Assembly (NCBI GenBank): GCA_033977485.1 | Contig: CM066988.1 | Location: 51,459,649 to 51,523,648 of the forward strand | DNA: 64,000 nucleotides | Direction of reading: 5' to 3' | From: Hydrangea macrophylla | Lineage: Eukaryota; Streptophyta; Magnoliopsida; Cornales; Hydrangeaceae | In this document: one piece after another, positions 11,887 to 22,568 of the stretch | How positions within the stretch are numbered: position 1 is the stretch's first letter | Layout: every line of letters starts with the position of its first letter | The notes under the pieces: generated by a model | The model's database searches: none | The model's input: only the letters and a program-made list of their open reading frames with translations | Told to the model about the DNA's origin: nothing | Translations under genes and position numbers: made by a program

Positions 11887-11936
11887 CTGGTCTGCGAAAC
11901 CAGAAATTCTGGGTTCGATCCCTAGCAGAGTTTCCA
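11887..11936 (+). other. 50-bp tRNA-Arg-derived segment at the G1 primer site
   Basis: The plus strand reads as bases 27-76 of a tRNA: anticodon stem CTGGT, loop CTGCGAA, stem ACCAG, variable loop AAATT, T-arm TCTGG-GTTCGATC-region, acceptor strand CAGAGTT, then T and CCA. Plant tRNA-Arg(ACG) has ACG at the anticodon; here it is GCG. Similarity stops exactly at base 27. The minus strand of the last ~18 bases is the primer-binding site. There is no 5' half, so this is not a tRNA gene. Confidence 0.75.
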
Positions 11937-12155
11937 GATTGTGGATATCGCAATTTTTCTTACCCACAACTATTCTTTCAAAATCTTTTTCAAAGTCAAT
12001 TTCAAACACGAGTCGCCACTTAATTTTTTTGAAAGGAAAATTAAGAAACCATCTTTAAAGCAAACTGATCTTTTTAGAAACCAGAGATTGACTAGGTCCG
12101 GGGATTATGGAATGAGAAGGGAAAAAACCCAACGGGCTAAAACACCCCCTCTCAT

Positions 12156-12171
12156 CCTATCTCGCGATAGG
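12156..12171 (-). other. GNRA-loop hairpin in the LTR of G1
   Basis: RNA-sense sequence CCTATC-GCGA-GATAGG: six perfect pairs and a GCGA tetraloop, about 220 bases before the primer site. GAGG precedes it and GGGTGTTTTAG follows it. Confidence 0.65.
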
Positions 12172-14229
12172 CCTCTACTTAACATCCTTTTAATTGAAGT
12201 AATAATCTAAGCATGCCCTCAACTAATACATAGATATAAATATACATTACACAAGCATGTTGAAATGGTGTAAAATTGCTAATGACAAAATATCATACAA
12301 AACCAAGTAGTTCAATTTAGCAAGCAATATAATATGCAATAGAGAACTAGAGAACTAACCCGGGATCCAGCGGCGAAATAAACGTATAATGCATACATGA
12401 ATAAGACAATCCTAAAAAGGGTCTCTAATCCACATATAAATATAAATCAAAACCTAATTCTAAGGTGTCGCGCATGGAGTCGAGAATCAATAAAATCATG
12501 AAATGATTAAACTAGAGAGGAGTCGTGAAATCATACCTCCTCGGCGCTACAAAACAAAGGTTAGTCCAAATGCTTCAGAAAGGATATATAATATCAAATA
12601 ATTATTCCTGAACGTCTAGCTTAATTCTATCAAGTAAAAGAAATGACACAATTTATGAATTCTTTGTAACTAGTTGAGATCATATCACTCCTATAGATAT
12701 GCAAGTCTCAACTAGGAGCCAATGCGATGTCCATATAGAAATGGTATAGTCCCAATATGATTATAAAGAATTCACAAATAGACTTTTATTAAATACAATT
12801 TAGCTCTAACAATAAACGAGTTCTAATTACAAGTATTCATCTACATGAATGAATGTACATGAATTCATGAATGTGAACAAGAGTAAATTATGAAATATCC
12901 ATTGATTTGGATCACCTAAACTTTGAATTCAAGTCTAACCAATCACTATCAAAGCATGGTTTAAGCCCTAACTCATGAAAATATCATTTGAGCCATTATT
13001 TACAAGATTGATCAAAATTGTGACAGGATTCTAAAAATTGCCGAGAACAGATCAGAACTTCAAAGAAAGAAAAGGCATGGTTCCCATGGTTTGATCTTAA
13101 TGATTATTAGACACAAGGTGCCTCTGTGCGTCTAGTTTTTTATCCAAAAAGAAAATCAAAGTTTCAACGGTTGGATCTCTGGGAATTAAACAAACATTAG
13201 ACGTCACTCAGAACTTTACAATTCTCTGTCCAGAATTCTTGTATCATTTTCTAAAAATAGTAAAAAAATCAGAAACACCTAGATCATCTTAAGGAATATT
13301 ATTAACACATCAAACTTCATACAAAAAATTATTTGGGGTCATTAATACATGGTTAGGGTTCTGATTTACTCATTTCAAAAGGGTGCTGCTGTTCTGAAAC
13401 TCTGGACAGATTGTTGTTGTTTCCCAAAAACTCATGACCAAACCATTTTAACCATGGAATCTTGTTAAAACAAAAATTGCAGTGGTATAACTTTGAGTTA
13501 TATACACCTTCCCGTTTGTTTCATTCAGTTCCAACGGTTCGATGTTTAACTAAAAATCTTTGATCAAAATAGGATCATGAATTCACTGCACCACTATTGA
13601 ACTCATCATCTTTCTTATTACCTTTATCAACCAAACCATGGACATTGGCTTGTCCTAAACTTAATTCTCCTTTCCATTGAGGGTCATTGGAGGTCAAGAC
13701 ATGACTACTACTCATGAGCTTTCAAGGAATATGAAAGAGATTTCATGAAAACTTCCAAGTTAGAGAACCCAAACCATGGTAGGGGTTTGGATTCATCTAC
13801 TTTTCTTGCATAGAATGATGATCAACTTTGACTCTCATGTGAAGTATAAGCTTACATGAGACTAAAAAGATCACACTCATGAGATTCAAGTGGGATATGG
13901 AAGATACCCAAGAATCTTAAGAGAAGCACATATACAAGAAAAAGAAAAGAAAAGAGGAATCAAAGAACTAGGAAGCAAAAAACTCTAAAACTTAGTCAAG
14001 AAAACTAAATGATTTGGAGATTAGAGGCTCGCAAAAAGAAGAAAGAAAACATAAGTAATGTTAGAGGATCACCTCCAAACTATCCTCAAATTTCTATACT
14101 TTGAAGATCTTCGAAGCTCTTCTTTCAAGTTCTTCTCCTCTACCCTAAAATTCTCCCAAATTCTTCTCAAATTCCCCCCTCCCAAAATTCCTTTTTCTCT
14201 TAGTCCCCTTTTCCAATGAAGATACCTCT

Positions 14230-14660
14230 TCTTATATAGACAAAATGCACATGTAATTTTAGTGAATTCGGAGCAAAAAAATAGTTGTAAATACAGCATT
14301 TGGTGGTACAATGCGTACTTTCTGAAAAAAGTAGACTGCTGAAGCTAACGGCAGTCAGGAAATTTTCTGCGGCACTCAGAGAATACCGGAACGGCAGTCC
14401 ATGAAAGCCGCGCGGCAGTCATTGATGAGAGCCGCGCAAAACTATTGATTGTCGCATTTTGTCAACCTTACTTTATCAGTTTTTTGTTTTATCCGCATAC
14501 ATATACGTATTGTACCACAAAATACGGATTTTAAAAGCAAACTGCAGTTAGAAAATGTTGGCGGCAGTGGATGAGTGCCGCAACGGCAGTTGGTGAGTGC
14601 CGCACGGCAGTTGGTGAGTGCCGCACGGCACTTACTGAGTGCTGCTGAAACTGCCGTGTG
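14230..14660 (-). promoter_or_regulatory. LTR promoter of G1: TATA box and palindrome array
   Basis: In the element direction there are at least six GC-rich half-palindromes of the form CGGCACTCA...TGCCG between 14660 and 14340. A TATATAA box follows at 14238-14232, about 105 bases further on, and then a pyrimidine-rich leader. Transcription would run leftward through the LTR into gag-pol. Confidence 0.6.
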
Positions 14661-14935
14661 CCGCGTTTTAGCAAATTTCCTCTTCTTCACCTTCTTTTTT
14701 TCTTCTTTTTCTTCTAAAAAGTTTATTTTGAAGTTTTTTTTTTCCCGAAAATAGTGTTTTATACCTGAATTTTCCTGAATACCTGGTATTCTTCTTTTCC
14801 TGTGAAAATTTTATCGCGATTGGAGAACTTTCTGAAGAGCTTGGAATAATTCAAATCTTCCGGTCATTATCATCATTGGACTTGGATGTGACATTCTCCT
14901 AAATTCGACGTTTAGTCAAAATTGGGGTGTCTACA

Positions 14936-16064
14936 CACACCAACCCATACATACCTGGACAACTCCCTCTACATAAATCTCACCTCACCATTACTCCGCG
15001 CCACCCACACCACAGACCTCCCTAAAATCTCGCGGGATGTACTTACCATTAATGTCTGCCGTTCAGCACCTCAACGTCTCAAAGCTACGCCAAACAAATT
15101 CACATCTCATTAATTGTCTTCAACCACCACCACGCCATTTAAAAACCTTATAAGTATCCCCCACCCCACTCAACCAAAAAAACAAATTATTCTAACTCCT
15201 TTTGGCATCTTTACTTTCTAAATTACATACGACTAACAAAAAGTTCTCACTTTGAACCCTCATGCTCCACTATCCTCATCACTCCATCCTTCACCATCAA
15301 CCTTAGCCTCTTAAACTCTTTCACAGCCTCATAACCCCATCAAATCCATAACCTTAAATCCTCCTGAAACCTCCACCGTTTACTGTACTGTACACCCCTT
15401 CACCACCACTGCTTCCCTCTCTCTCCTTTGGAACTATCTTGGCTGATCACTCGAGCCATGTCTTCTCTGGGACCCATTGATTCCACACGTACTTTACATT
15501 ATTTTACTACATTTTGCACACGCTAACATGTCTATGTGTAATACCTCTCGTTATACATCATCCACATCACAAAAGAACTCACACAAAGTCTATGAAAATA
15601 GAGAATGTACTATTACATGAATATAAGTTAGTGTGCCCACCGCTATGAAAACCTACTATTACATGAATATAAGTTATAACTACCATTGAACTACCACAAT
15701 GAATTTGCTGATTTTTTAACACAACATATATATATATATATTTAATACACAGTTTTTTAAATTCATTTTTTTAACAACATTATAAATCATTATTATATTA
15801 AATCATTAAGCGGTTCAATTGGTTGGTCCAACATTGAACCGTACAGCGATTGCATTGTTGTATCAGTGTTAGTTAGGTTCTGATGACTAGCCTCTTCCAG
15901 ATGATTTTTCTTTTTTGATGAAGAGATGTGACCTGTTTGAGTTCTAAAGAAATAACACAACGAGAAAAATTCCAGATAACAGTCCGAGATGATATGTTTT
16001 GAGTATCTTGTGGATCTGGGACCCATTAGAGATTTTAAAATCACAGTAGTCATTACACAGTGTG
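14936..16064. other. Unassigned flank between G1 and Copia element CA
   Basis: The first half (14936-15480) is unusually C-rich on the plus strand, with a TATAAG-like box near 15150 and CT-rich runs, which resembles a plant promoter and 5' leader. A short ATG frame at 15458 stops after about 20 codons. From 15480 it is AT-rich, with an AT microsatellite near 15727-15742. I find no exon that I can assign. It could be the 5' flank of the SWEET remnant at 46764, split away by the insertion of CA, but no first exon is recognisable. Confidence 0.4.
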
Positions 16065-16069
16065 ATAAT

Positions 16070-17396
16070 TGTTAGAACATTAAATAAAAGTGGACTAAAT
16101 ATAAAAGGCATGTAAGTATCAATTGTAGATATAATGCATACACGTGTATCACTGTGATGGAGAAGAGGTGTGTCTTATCATTATGAACTATGACTCTTCA
16201 ACCAAACCAAAATGAAACCACACATGCACTGTTACACATAGAGGCTGTTTGGCTTTGTTCCAAATTACATAGCATTTAGATGAATAGGCAAAATGTACCA
16301 CTGTGAGTGGATGCAATTGGTTGCAACAATTTGGTACCGATTCATGTAAGGGCCTATTTGGCATTGCAACAAATGAGTTTGACTTGGGACCAAGTATTGT
16401 ATTCAACATGAAATAGAATCACACATAGATATAATTCAACAACCATGTATACGTTTAGGAGCACTACACAAGTACGTGTATGCACATAGAGCAATAGCAA
16501 ACTGAAAAAAAAATGTTGGGAACAGAATTACCGGTCGATGGCCTCTTTCAAAAAACAACTTAGGCCGAGTCGCGGATCTCGCTCTCTTTAAGACATTTCA
16601 TAGCTCTGCCCAAAGTGTGCAATCAGTTCGTACTTGCCACACCATCCCCAGGATAAAACATCCCAGAATCTCCTCTGTCTCAGATTTTTCTTTGCACCAA
16701 GAAAATCTGGTATACTAAACACCTTTTCTGATATTGTTGCTCGGTAACTCAAAAATTTTTTAAACTCTCTGAATTTCATAAGAGAAGATCATTTCTTTGT
16801 GTATCACTTTGTCTCTTAATTTCTACCTCTTTTCTAAGTGTAGCTTTTTCCTTTGTGAAGGAAATCCTAACAACCATTGTAGAAAAATCTTAAGCGCTGA
16901 AAGAAAAATAAAAAATACATAAGCGGTATCTCTCATCCATCATTTTTTTTGTAGCTATATGTATGATATATATAGCTTATTGGTGAACCAATTTATAAAG
17001 GGAATTGCTATGTACACCGCTAATTTTGCTATGTACACCGCTCAATTTTACAAAAGTGAGAATCTTTTGAAGAAAAATGATTAAAATAAAGGAATTTGGG
17101 TGTACATAGCAAATACACGGGTGTACATAACAATTCCCTTTATATATTCATTCAAGAAGGACATTAGCTCCTTTTGACCAACCAAGGCGAAAGTTATGAA
17201 ATATAATTGACAACTAGTAACTATAGGGAATTTAAATGATCTAGCAAAGACTTAAGTCCATTTGGTTGCATAAAGTCTGGTTGGTTACAAAACATTTGAA
17301 CTGTTTCATAAAATGATGCATGTTTAAATACATTAACTTCACACAATAATTAAAATATTATTTTGTAAATTATTATTTTATTAAAATATTACAACA
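16070..17396 (-). repeat. 3' LTR of Copia CA, with a MITE inside
   Basis: 1327 bp; after removing the MITE at 16998-17140 and one copy of its target duplication it is about 1180 bp, matching the right LTR. Plus-strand termini TGTTAGAACA and ATTACAACA. Identity with the right LTR is high by eye, with scattered substitutions and small indels. Confidence 0.85.
16998..17140. mobile_element. 143-bp MITE in the left LTR of CA
   Basis: Terminal inverted repeats AAGGGAATTG...CAATTCCCTT with inner copies of GCTATGTACACC and GGTGTACATAGC. It is flanked by TATA on both sides (16994-16997 and 17141-17144). The right LTR of CA has the empty site with a single TATA near 46330, so the insertion is later than CA. 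No coding capacity. The AT-rich target leaves open whether the true duplication is TA, TTA or TATA. Confidence 0.8.
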
Positions 17397-19554
17397 ATCC
17401 CCCACTTATTTTGATAAAACTTATAAAGGAATTTTTCATCGAGCAACTGATCATAAGATTGTGCATAAGTAAAGGTGTTTTTCAACTTGAACCTTTACAT
17501 AGTGATAGTGCTTCCAATTATACTTGAGTAACCGTAGATTTGAACTCTATATCAGACAACACCACACACACAATCCTACTAAGGTGAAGTTTAAAAGCCA
17601 GCACTTTATGGCCATGTGCTTATATCCCAGTATAGCGAAAGCTCTAGAGAATTTGCCCAAATTCCATAGGAAGCGGCCACACTTCCACAATCGCGTAGGT
17701 GAGTCTAACAAGGATACTCCTGTAGCTAGATATCCCACTCAATATAGAGTTTAGATCTCATTAAGAGTTATAATAACTCATCCTTTTATCGCTTCAGGAT
17801 GTCATGCTTCTTAGGGATGGACTGGGAGTATTAACCCCCTATAATAATAGCATGATTCCACTCATATCACATCATGACTTATTATTACCCTTCGAACCTA
17901 TTTCTTGGGATCTCCAGTCTGTAGGTTAGTTTACCATCACAAGTGACTCGACTTTCTTTGGGCTTTAGTCCCATCCCTTTCTAGGTTTTTCAAACCTTCT
18001 TTCGAGCTAGTCCTTTCGTCAAAGGATCAGCTATATTATCCTCAGACTTGCACATTATCCACTCTTATAGCTATAGTAGAGATAAACTCTCTAAGAGCGC
18101 CGTGCTTGCTATTACCATTACAACGGTTCTATCCTCTTGCAATAGTCGAGGTACTATTGCAGTGGATAAAATAGCTGGTATCTAATTCTCCCTTAAAGGG
18201 GTATCTCATAGCAGGCTTTTCAGAGCTTCCCTCACTAGCCGTAACTAATGATATCATCTCCAGCTCCATCGTGGACTTAACCAAAATAGTCTACTTTTAG
18301 ACTTTCATAAAACTGTGCCCCCAGTAACACCAAAAAGTGTATCCTCTGGTGGCCTTGGAGTCATCTGAGAGGGTATTCCAATCAGCATCGCTGTATCCTT
18401 TAAGGATAGCGGAAAACCCAATGTAATCAGAAGTTCATGGTCCTTTTAAGGTAACATATGACTTTGTCAATAATTCTCCAATACTAAAAATGCAACCACT
18501 TGTGGCTCTGGAGTCTTCCATTATGGGATAGGAATTGACATCATTGTAACCTTCAAGTACAGTGGGAAACTCTTTATAGACAATACCTAAATTAATAGGT
18601 TTCTTTAAAAACGTCATAATTTTTTTAATTGCATTCCTAACTTCAAAATTGCATACTTAGTTTCCCAAAAAACTAATTTGGTTAAAAACCAGCCTTGAAA
18701 AACCAAAAAATTAAATTCTTTCAAACTTTGAAGTATGTAGTACAATTAAAAAAACATCTCTTCTTATCTCCGGGGTATACAATGCATTTCCAAGATTTAT
18801 TTTCTTCCCAAAGGTAATATTCAATTTCATTTTGCCAGTATCAAAACCTTGGTATAGTGTAAATCACCAAGAAAAATGTTCTCATCCTCCAGTGGAGAGT
18901 ATATCTTGTAACAATTGTAATTTTAATCCGTAAATTACATTGGCTTCACCCAAATCCTTCACATAAAATTAAGTGACAATAAATTTTTGGTCTCTTTTGC
19001 CATCGCTAAATTAGAACAAAAAATTAATGACTCATCCATGTATAAATATATCATAACACATACTCCTTCTGTGTATGAAAAATAAATACATTTGCCACTC
19101 TTAATAAATTTGAACCATTTGAAAATATAGTTTGTTCAAAATTTTCATACCACTGGTTGGGTGCCATTTTTAAACCATATAAAGTGTAAATAACTTTCCA
19201 CACTTTATTCTTATCTATAAACCCTTAATTAGGTTTATCCAAATACATTTTATCTCATAATTCACCATTTAAAAAAAATGGTTTTAACATCCATTTCATA
19301 AGTATATAAATCACAAATAATAACAATAACTAATAAAATATATTGGATGTAAAATAGGAGAATAGGTATCCAAAAAATCAACATTTTCCTTTTGACTAAA
19401 ACTCTTAGCTTCAAAAGTGGTTTCATTTTTATTCAATAGATCCATCGGGTTTAAAGAAAATCTTTCTAAGGTTCCATTTACTTCCAATCTGAGTAGTAAA
19501 TCCACAAGTTCTACAAAATTGTTGGAAATAATAAAATTAATCCATCTAGTCTTC

Positions 19555-19585
<31 letters not shown>

Positions 19586-20386
19586 TTTTCAGAAATCAAC
19601 ATTTGAAAAAGTAAGAGTATCCTCTAAACAAGTAGGATCCATTCTAAAGTAATTGTATAAAAATTACTTTTCAAAGTCTTTTGAACGCTTAGCTCTCTTA
19701 CACTTTCGTGGTTCAGATAATATGTCATGGTCTCTATCATGCATTCTGTATTCAATATATATATATATATATATAGATGGGACAAAAAAATGGAAGGTTA
19801 AGAACCCCCACTATTCCTTGATTTAAAAGGAAATACATGCTCATAAAGATTAGCTAATAGAGAATAAAAAGTCTCATCAATTTTTATATCTAATAATGAC
19901 GAGTATTACTATTACATGCATGTCCCAAAAAGGCATGTTTTATGGCTGAACAAGCAATTTTCTTAAGATTGAAATCCTATCATAAACCAAATAACCCAAC
20001 ACTTGAAAATAATAAAAAAATTGGGTTTTTCTATTTTTTCAATACTCAGCAAGGGAATTTTTGTCTTAGGGTGGGGTACTCTATTAAAACAAAATATATA
20101 TTTTAGCAAAACTTAATTATCCCCAAAATTAGCCCCACAAACGGATTAAGTGTTAAAAATTAGATCCACATAATTGGGTAAATGACAACCTTATCCCCAT
20201 ACGGGGGATTAATCCAAAAATTAACCTTAGATAAGAATAGCTTAAAAGCTACCACACAACACATACATATGGTCATACAGTGCCACATATATGTATGTAA
20301 TATTATATTGATCCATAGTTTGTGTGTGACCCTCAACCTTCCAATTAAAAATAGTAATAATTAATATATATGTATATATATCGGCC
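17397..20386 (-). pseudogene. Remnant of Copia CA pol (RNase H and RT) and linker
   Basis: Minus-strand fragments resemble Copia RNase H (18617-18435: GYNDVNSYPIMEDSRATSGCIF; a second, similar piece at 18420-18290). RT follows near 19505-19311 (SLNPMDLLNKNETTFEAKSFSQKENVDFLDTYSPIL). The RNase H region appears duplicated or rearranged, since two related pieces stand in tandem. Many stops and frameshifts; no catalytic centre can be verified. A T-run at 19552-19590, AT microsatellites near 19758 and 20365, and nothing else coding. Confidence 0.6.
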
Positions 20387-20546
20387 AGGCTCTAGAGTGA
20401 ACAGGGTAGAGTGAATATACCCAGTGAACATTTTTTTTTTGTCTGAAAAAACCCGCGGGGTCAGTGGAGCAACCGACGGGTTTTTTTAGGTAAAAAAAAA
20501 AATGTTCACTGGGTATGTTCACTCTACCCTGTTCACTCTAGAGCCT
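20387..20546. mobile_element. 160-bp fold-back element
   Basis: The two arms are inverted copies for about 54 bp with one mismatch, starting AGGCTCTAGAGTGAACAGGG. The centre contains a second inverted pair (AAAAAACCCG and CGGGTTTTTTT), so the whole could fold on itself. It lies in AT-dinucleotide sequence, which hides any target duplication. Non-coding. Confidence 0.75.
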
Positions 20547-20933
20547 AACCGTGTATATATATATATATATATATATTTTGCTTTCTCTTTCTGATACTCT
20601 TTTCTTCCTTTTCTATCTATTTTGTCAGTGTCTGCAAGAACGTGAGTTTTCTCACCCCCATGGGCTTCTTCTGTTCTCCTTCATCTTGAAAGCCATAAAA
20701 AAATCTCAAAAAAAACATAGTTACGAAAATAATAGACGGCAACGAGATCTACACAGGGGCAGTCTCGGAATCACAAAGGAGTCCGTTCAAAATGGTAGAA
20801 GTAGCTCAGACCCACTTATTGAACGTTACAAATAACACCATTAATAAATAATGGGTAAGTCATTTTTTTTTGGAATCCAAATCGTGAGCATACACATTTG
20901 TGTCTACATGCACTGTAGTGTGCATTAGCTAGG

Positions 20934-22568
20934 TGTGGATACCGGCATTTGGGCCCCACATTTAAAATATTTTCAAATTCAAATTCAAATTCAAATACGA
21001 GTCGCCACTTAATTTTTAAAAGGGAAAATTAAGAAACCATTTAAAAAGCAAACTGATCTTTTGCGAAAACAAAGATAAACTAGGTCCGGGGATTATGGAA
21101 TGAAAGGGGAAGGAGCCCGGCGGACTAAAACACCCCCTTTCATCATATCTCGCGATAGGCCTCTACTCAACATTCCTTTTTAATCAAATTATTAATCTAA
21201 GCATACCCTCAACTAATACATATATTTAAATAATACATTACACAAGCATGTTGAAAATGGTGCAAAATTGCTAACGACAAAATATCATTTATAAGCCACG
21301 TATTTCAAGTAGTAAGCAATATGATGTGCAAATATAGAACAAGGAAACTTACCCAGGATCTAGCCGCGAATATAGAAACGTGCAATGCATACAAAATAGA
21401 AATCCTAGAAAATGTCTCTAATCACATATATACACATAAGGCAAAACCTAAGCTAAGGTGTCACACATGGAGTCGAAAATCAATAAAATCAATAAGCAAA
21501 ATAAACTAGAGAAGGGTTGAGAAATTGTACCCCAAAAGCGCTACAAAACAAAGATTAGTTCACATGCTTTACATAATAATATGACATCAAATAATCAATC
21601 CTAAACCTCTAGCTTAGATCTATCAAGTAAAGGAAGAATTGATAAAACTATAAATTCCTTTTGATTAGTTGGAGCCATAGCACTTCTATAGATATACAAG
21701 TCTCAACTAGGAGCCAATGTAATGTCCATATAGGGGTGCTATAATCCCAACATGCTCATAAGGAATCCATGATTATGTTCAATTAGGTTCAACTAAGTGC
21801 AACTTTATCCAAGAACTAGTTCTAATCATAAGCATCAATATACATGAATGAATGAATGAATATGAACAAGAATGAGATATGAATTTATTCACTAATTTGG
21901 ATCACTTAGCCTCTGGATTAAAGCTAAATTATCATTATTCAAAAAACATGGTTTAGGTCCCGAGGCATTAGGAAGCCATTTAGGTTGAAATTAATAAGAT
22001 TAGATGAAAACAGGAGCAGTTTTTTGTGAATTACAGAGAGCAAATCAGATTTTAAAAGGTAGCAAAACTATAGTTCCAACGGTTGGATCTTAATGATATT
22101 TGGATATGATATGCTTCTGTGAGTCTAGTTTCTATCCCAAAAAGAAAATCAAGGTTTGAACGGTTAGATCTCCGGGAATAAGGAAAATACTAGACATCAC
22201 TCAGGAATCTGCAACTCTCTGTCCAGAGATCTTGTACGATTTTCTAAAAATAGTAAAAAAATGGGAAACACTTAGATCTTTTTAGGGTATCTTTCTAACA
22301 CATTGGACTACTTAGAAAAAATTATTTGAGGTCAAGAAAACTTGGTTAGGGTTCTGATCTATCAACTTTAAAATGGGTTTACTGTTCTGAAATTCTGGAC
22401 AGAGAGTTGTTTATCTTGAAACCACATGACCAAACCATCTCAGACATGGAGATTCATTAAAACAAAAATCACAGAGGTACTTAAATGAGTTATGAACATC
22501 CTCCAATTAGTCTCATCCAATTTCCAATGAACCATGATTTTATAAAAATCTTGGATTACAATTGGTTT
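20934..22568 (-). repeat. Truncated 3' LTR of G2
   Basis: Matches 42016-43605 of the right LTR closely (a few percent different by eye). The right copy lacks about 46 bp present here at about 21593-21638. After the shared CAATTGGTTTA the sequence changes to Copia CB; the remaining ~1.7 kb of the LTR, including its promoter, is absent. Confidence 0.85.
21144..21159 (-). other. GNRA-loop hairpin in the left LTR of G2 (one mismatch)
   Basis: RNA-sense CCTATC-GCGA-GATATG: the same hairpin as in the right LTR, but the outermost-but-one pair is lost through one substitution. This is the only copy of four with broken pairing, and it lies in the truncated LTR. Confidence 0.55.

Larger units (their letters stand above)
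3462..14935 (-). mobile_element. Ty3/gypsy Tat-lineage element G1, 3' end missing
   Basis: Read right to left: 5' LTR, tRNA-Arg-type primer site, leader, gag, protease, G-patch linker, RT, RNase H, second RNase H, integrase, 3' untranslated region and the end of an antisense gene. The last is interrupted by element G3. The order protease-RT-RNase H-integrase is Ty3/gypsy, and the extra RNase H before integrase is the mark of the Tat group. Reading frames are broken by many stops and frameshifts, so it is inactive. The 3' LTR is left of the window, so insertion age and target duplication cannot be read. Confidence 0.88.
11940..14935 (-). repeat. 5' LTR of element G1 (2996 bp)
   Basis: Plus strand begins TGTGGATATCGC, three bases after the primer site, and ends GGGGTGTCTACA. 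It is related to the G2 LTR over most of its length: the hairpin block, the GAATTC/CTAGGAGCCAATG region near 12710 and the TCTGGACAGA region near 13405 are shared. It is clearly more diverged from G2 than the two G2 LTRs are from each other. It contains a promoter at 14230-14660. Only one LTR of G1 is in the window. The bases after it (CACAC) should be the target duplication. Confidence 0.85.

Noticed and set aside
15458..15520. ATG frame as exon 1 of the SWEET gene
   Set aside because: The peptide does not resemble a SWEET N-terminus and stops after about 20 codons; no suitable splice donor.
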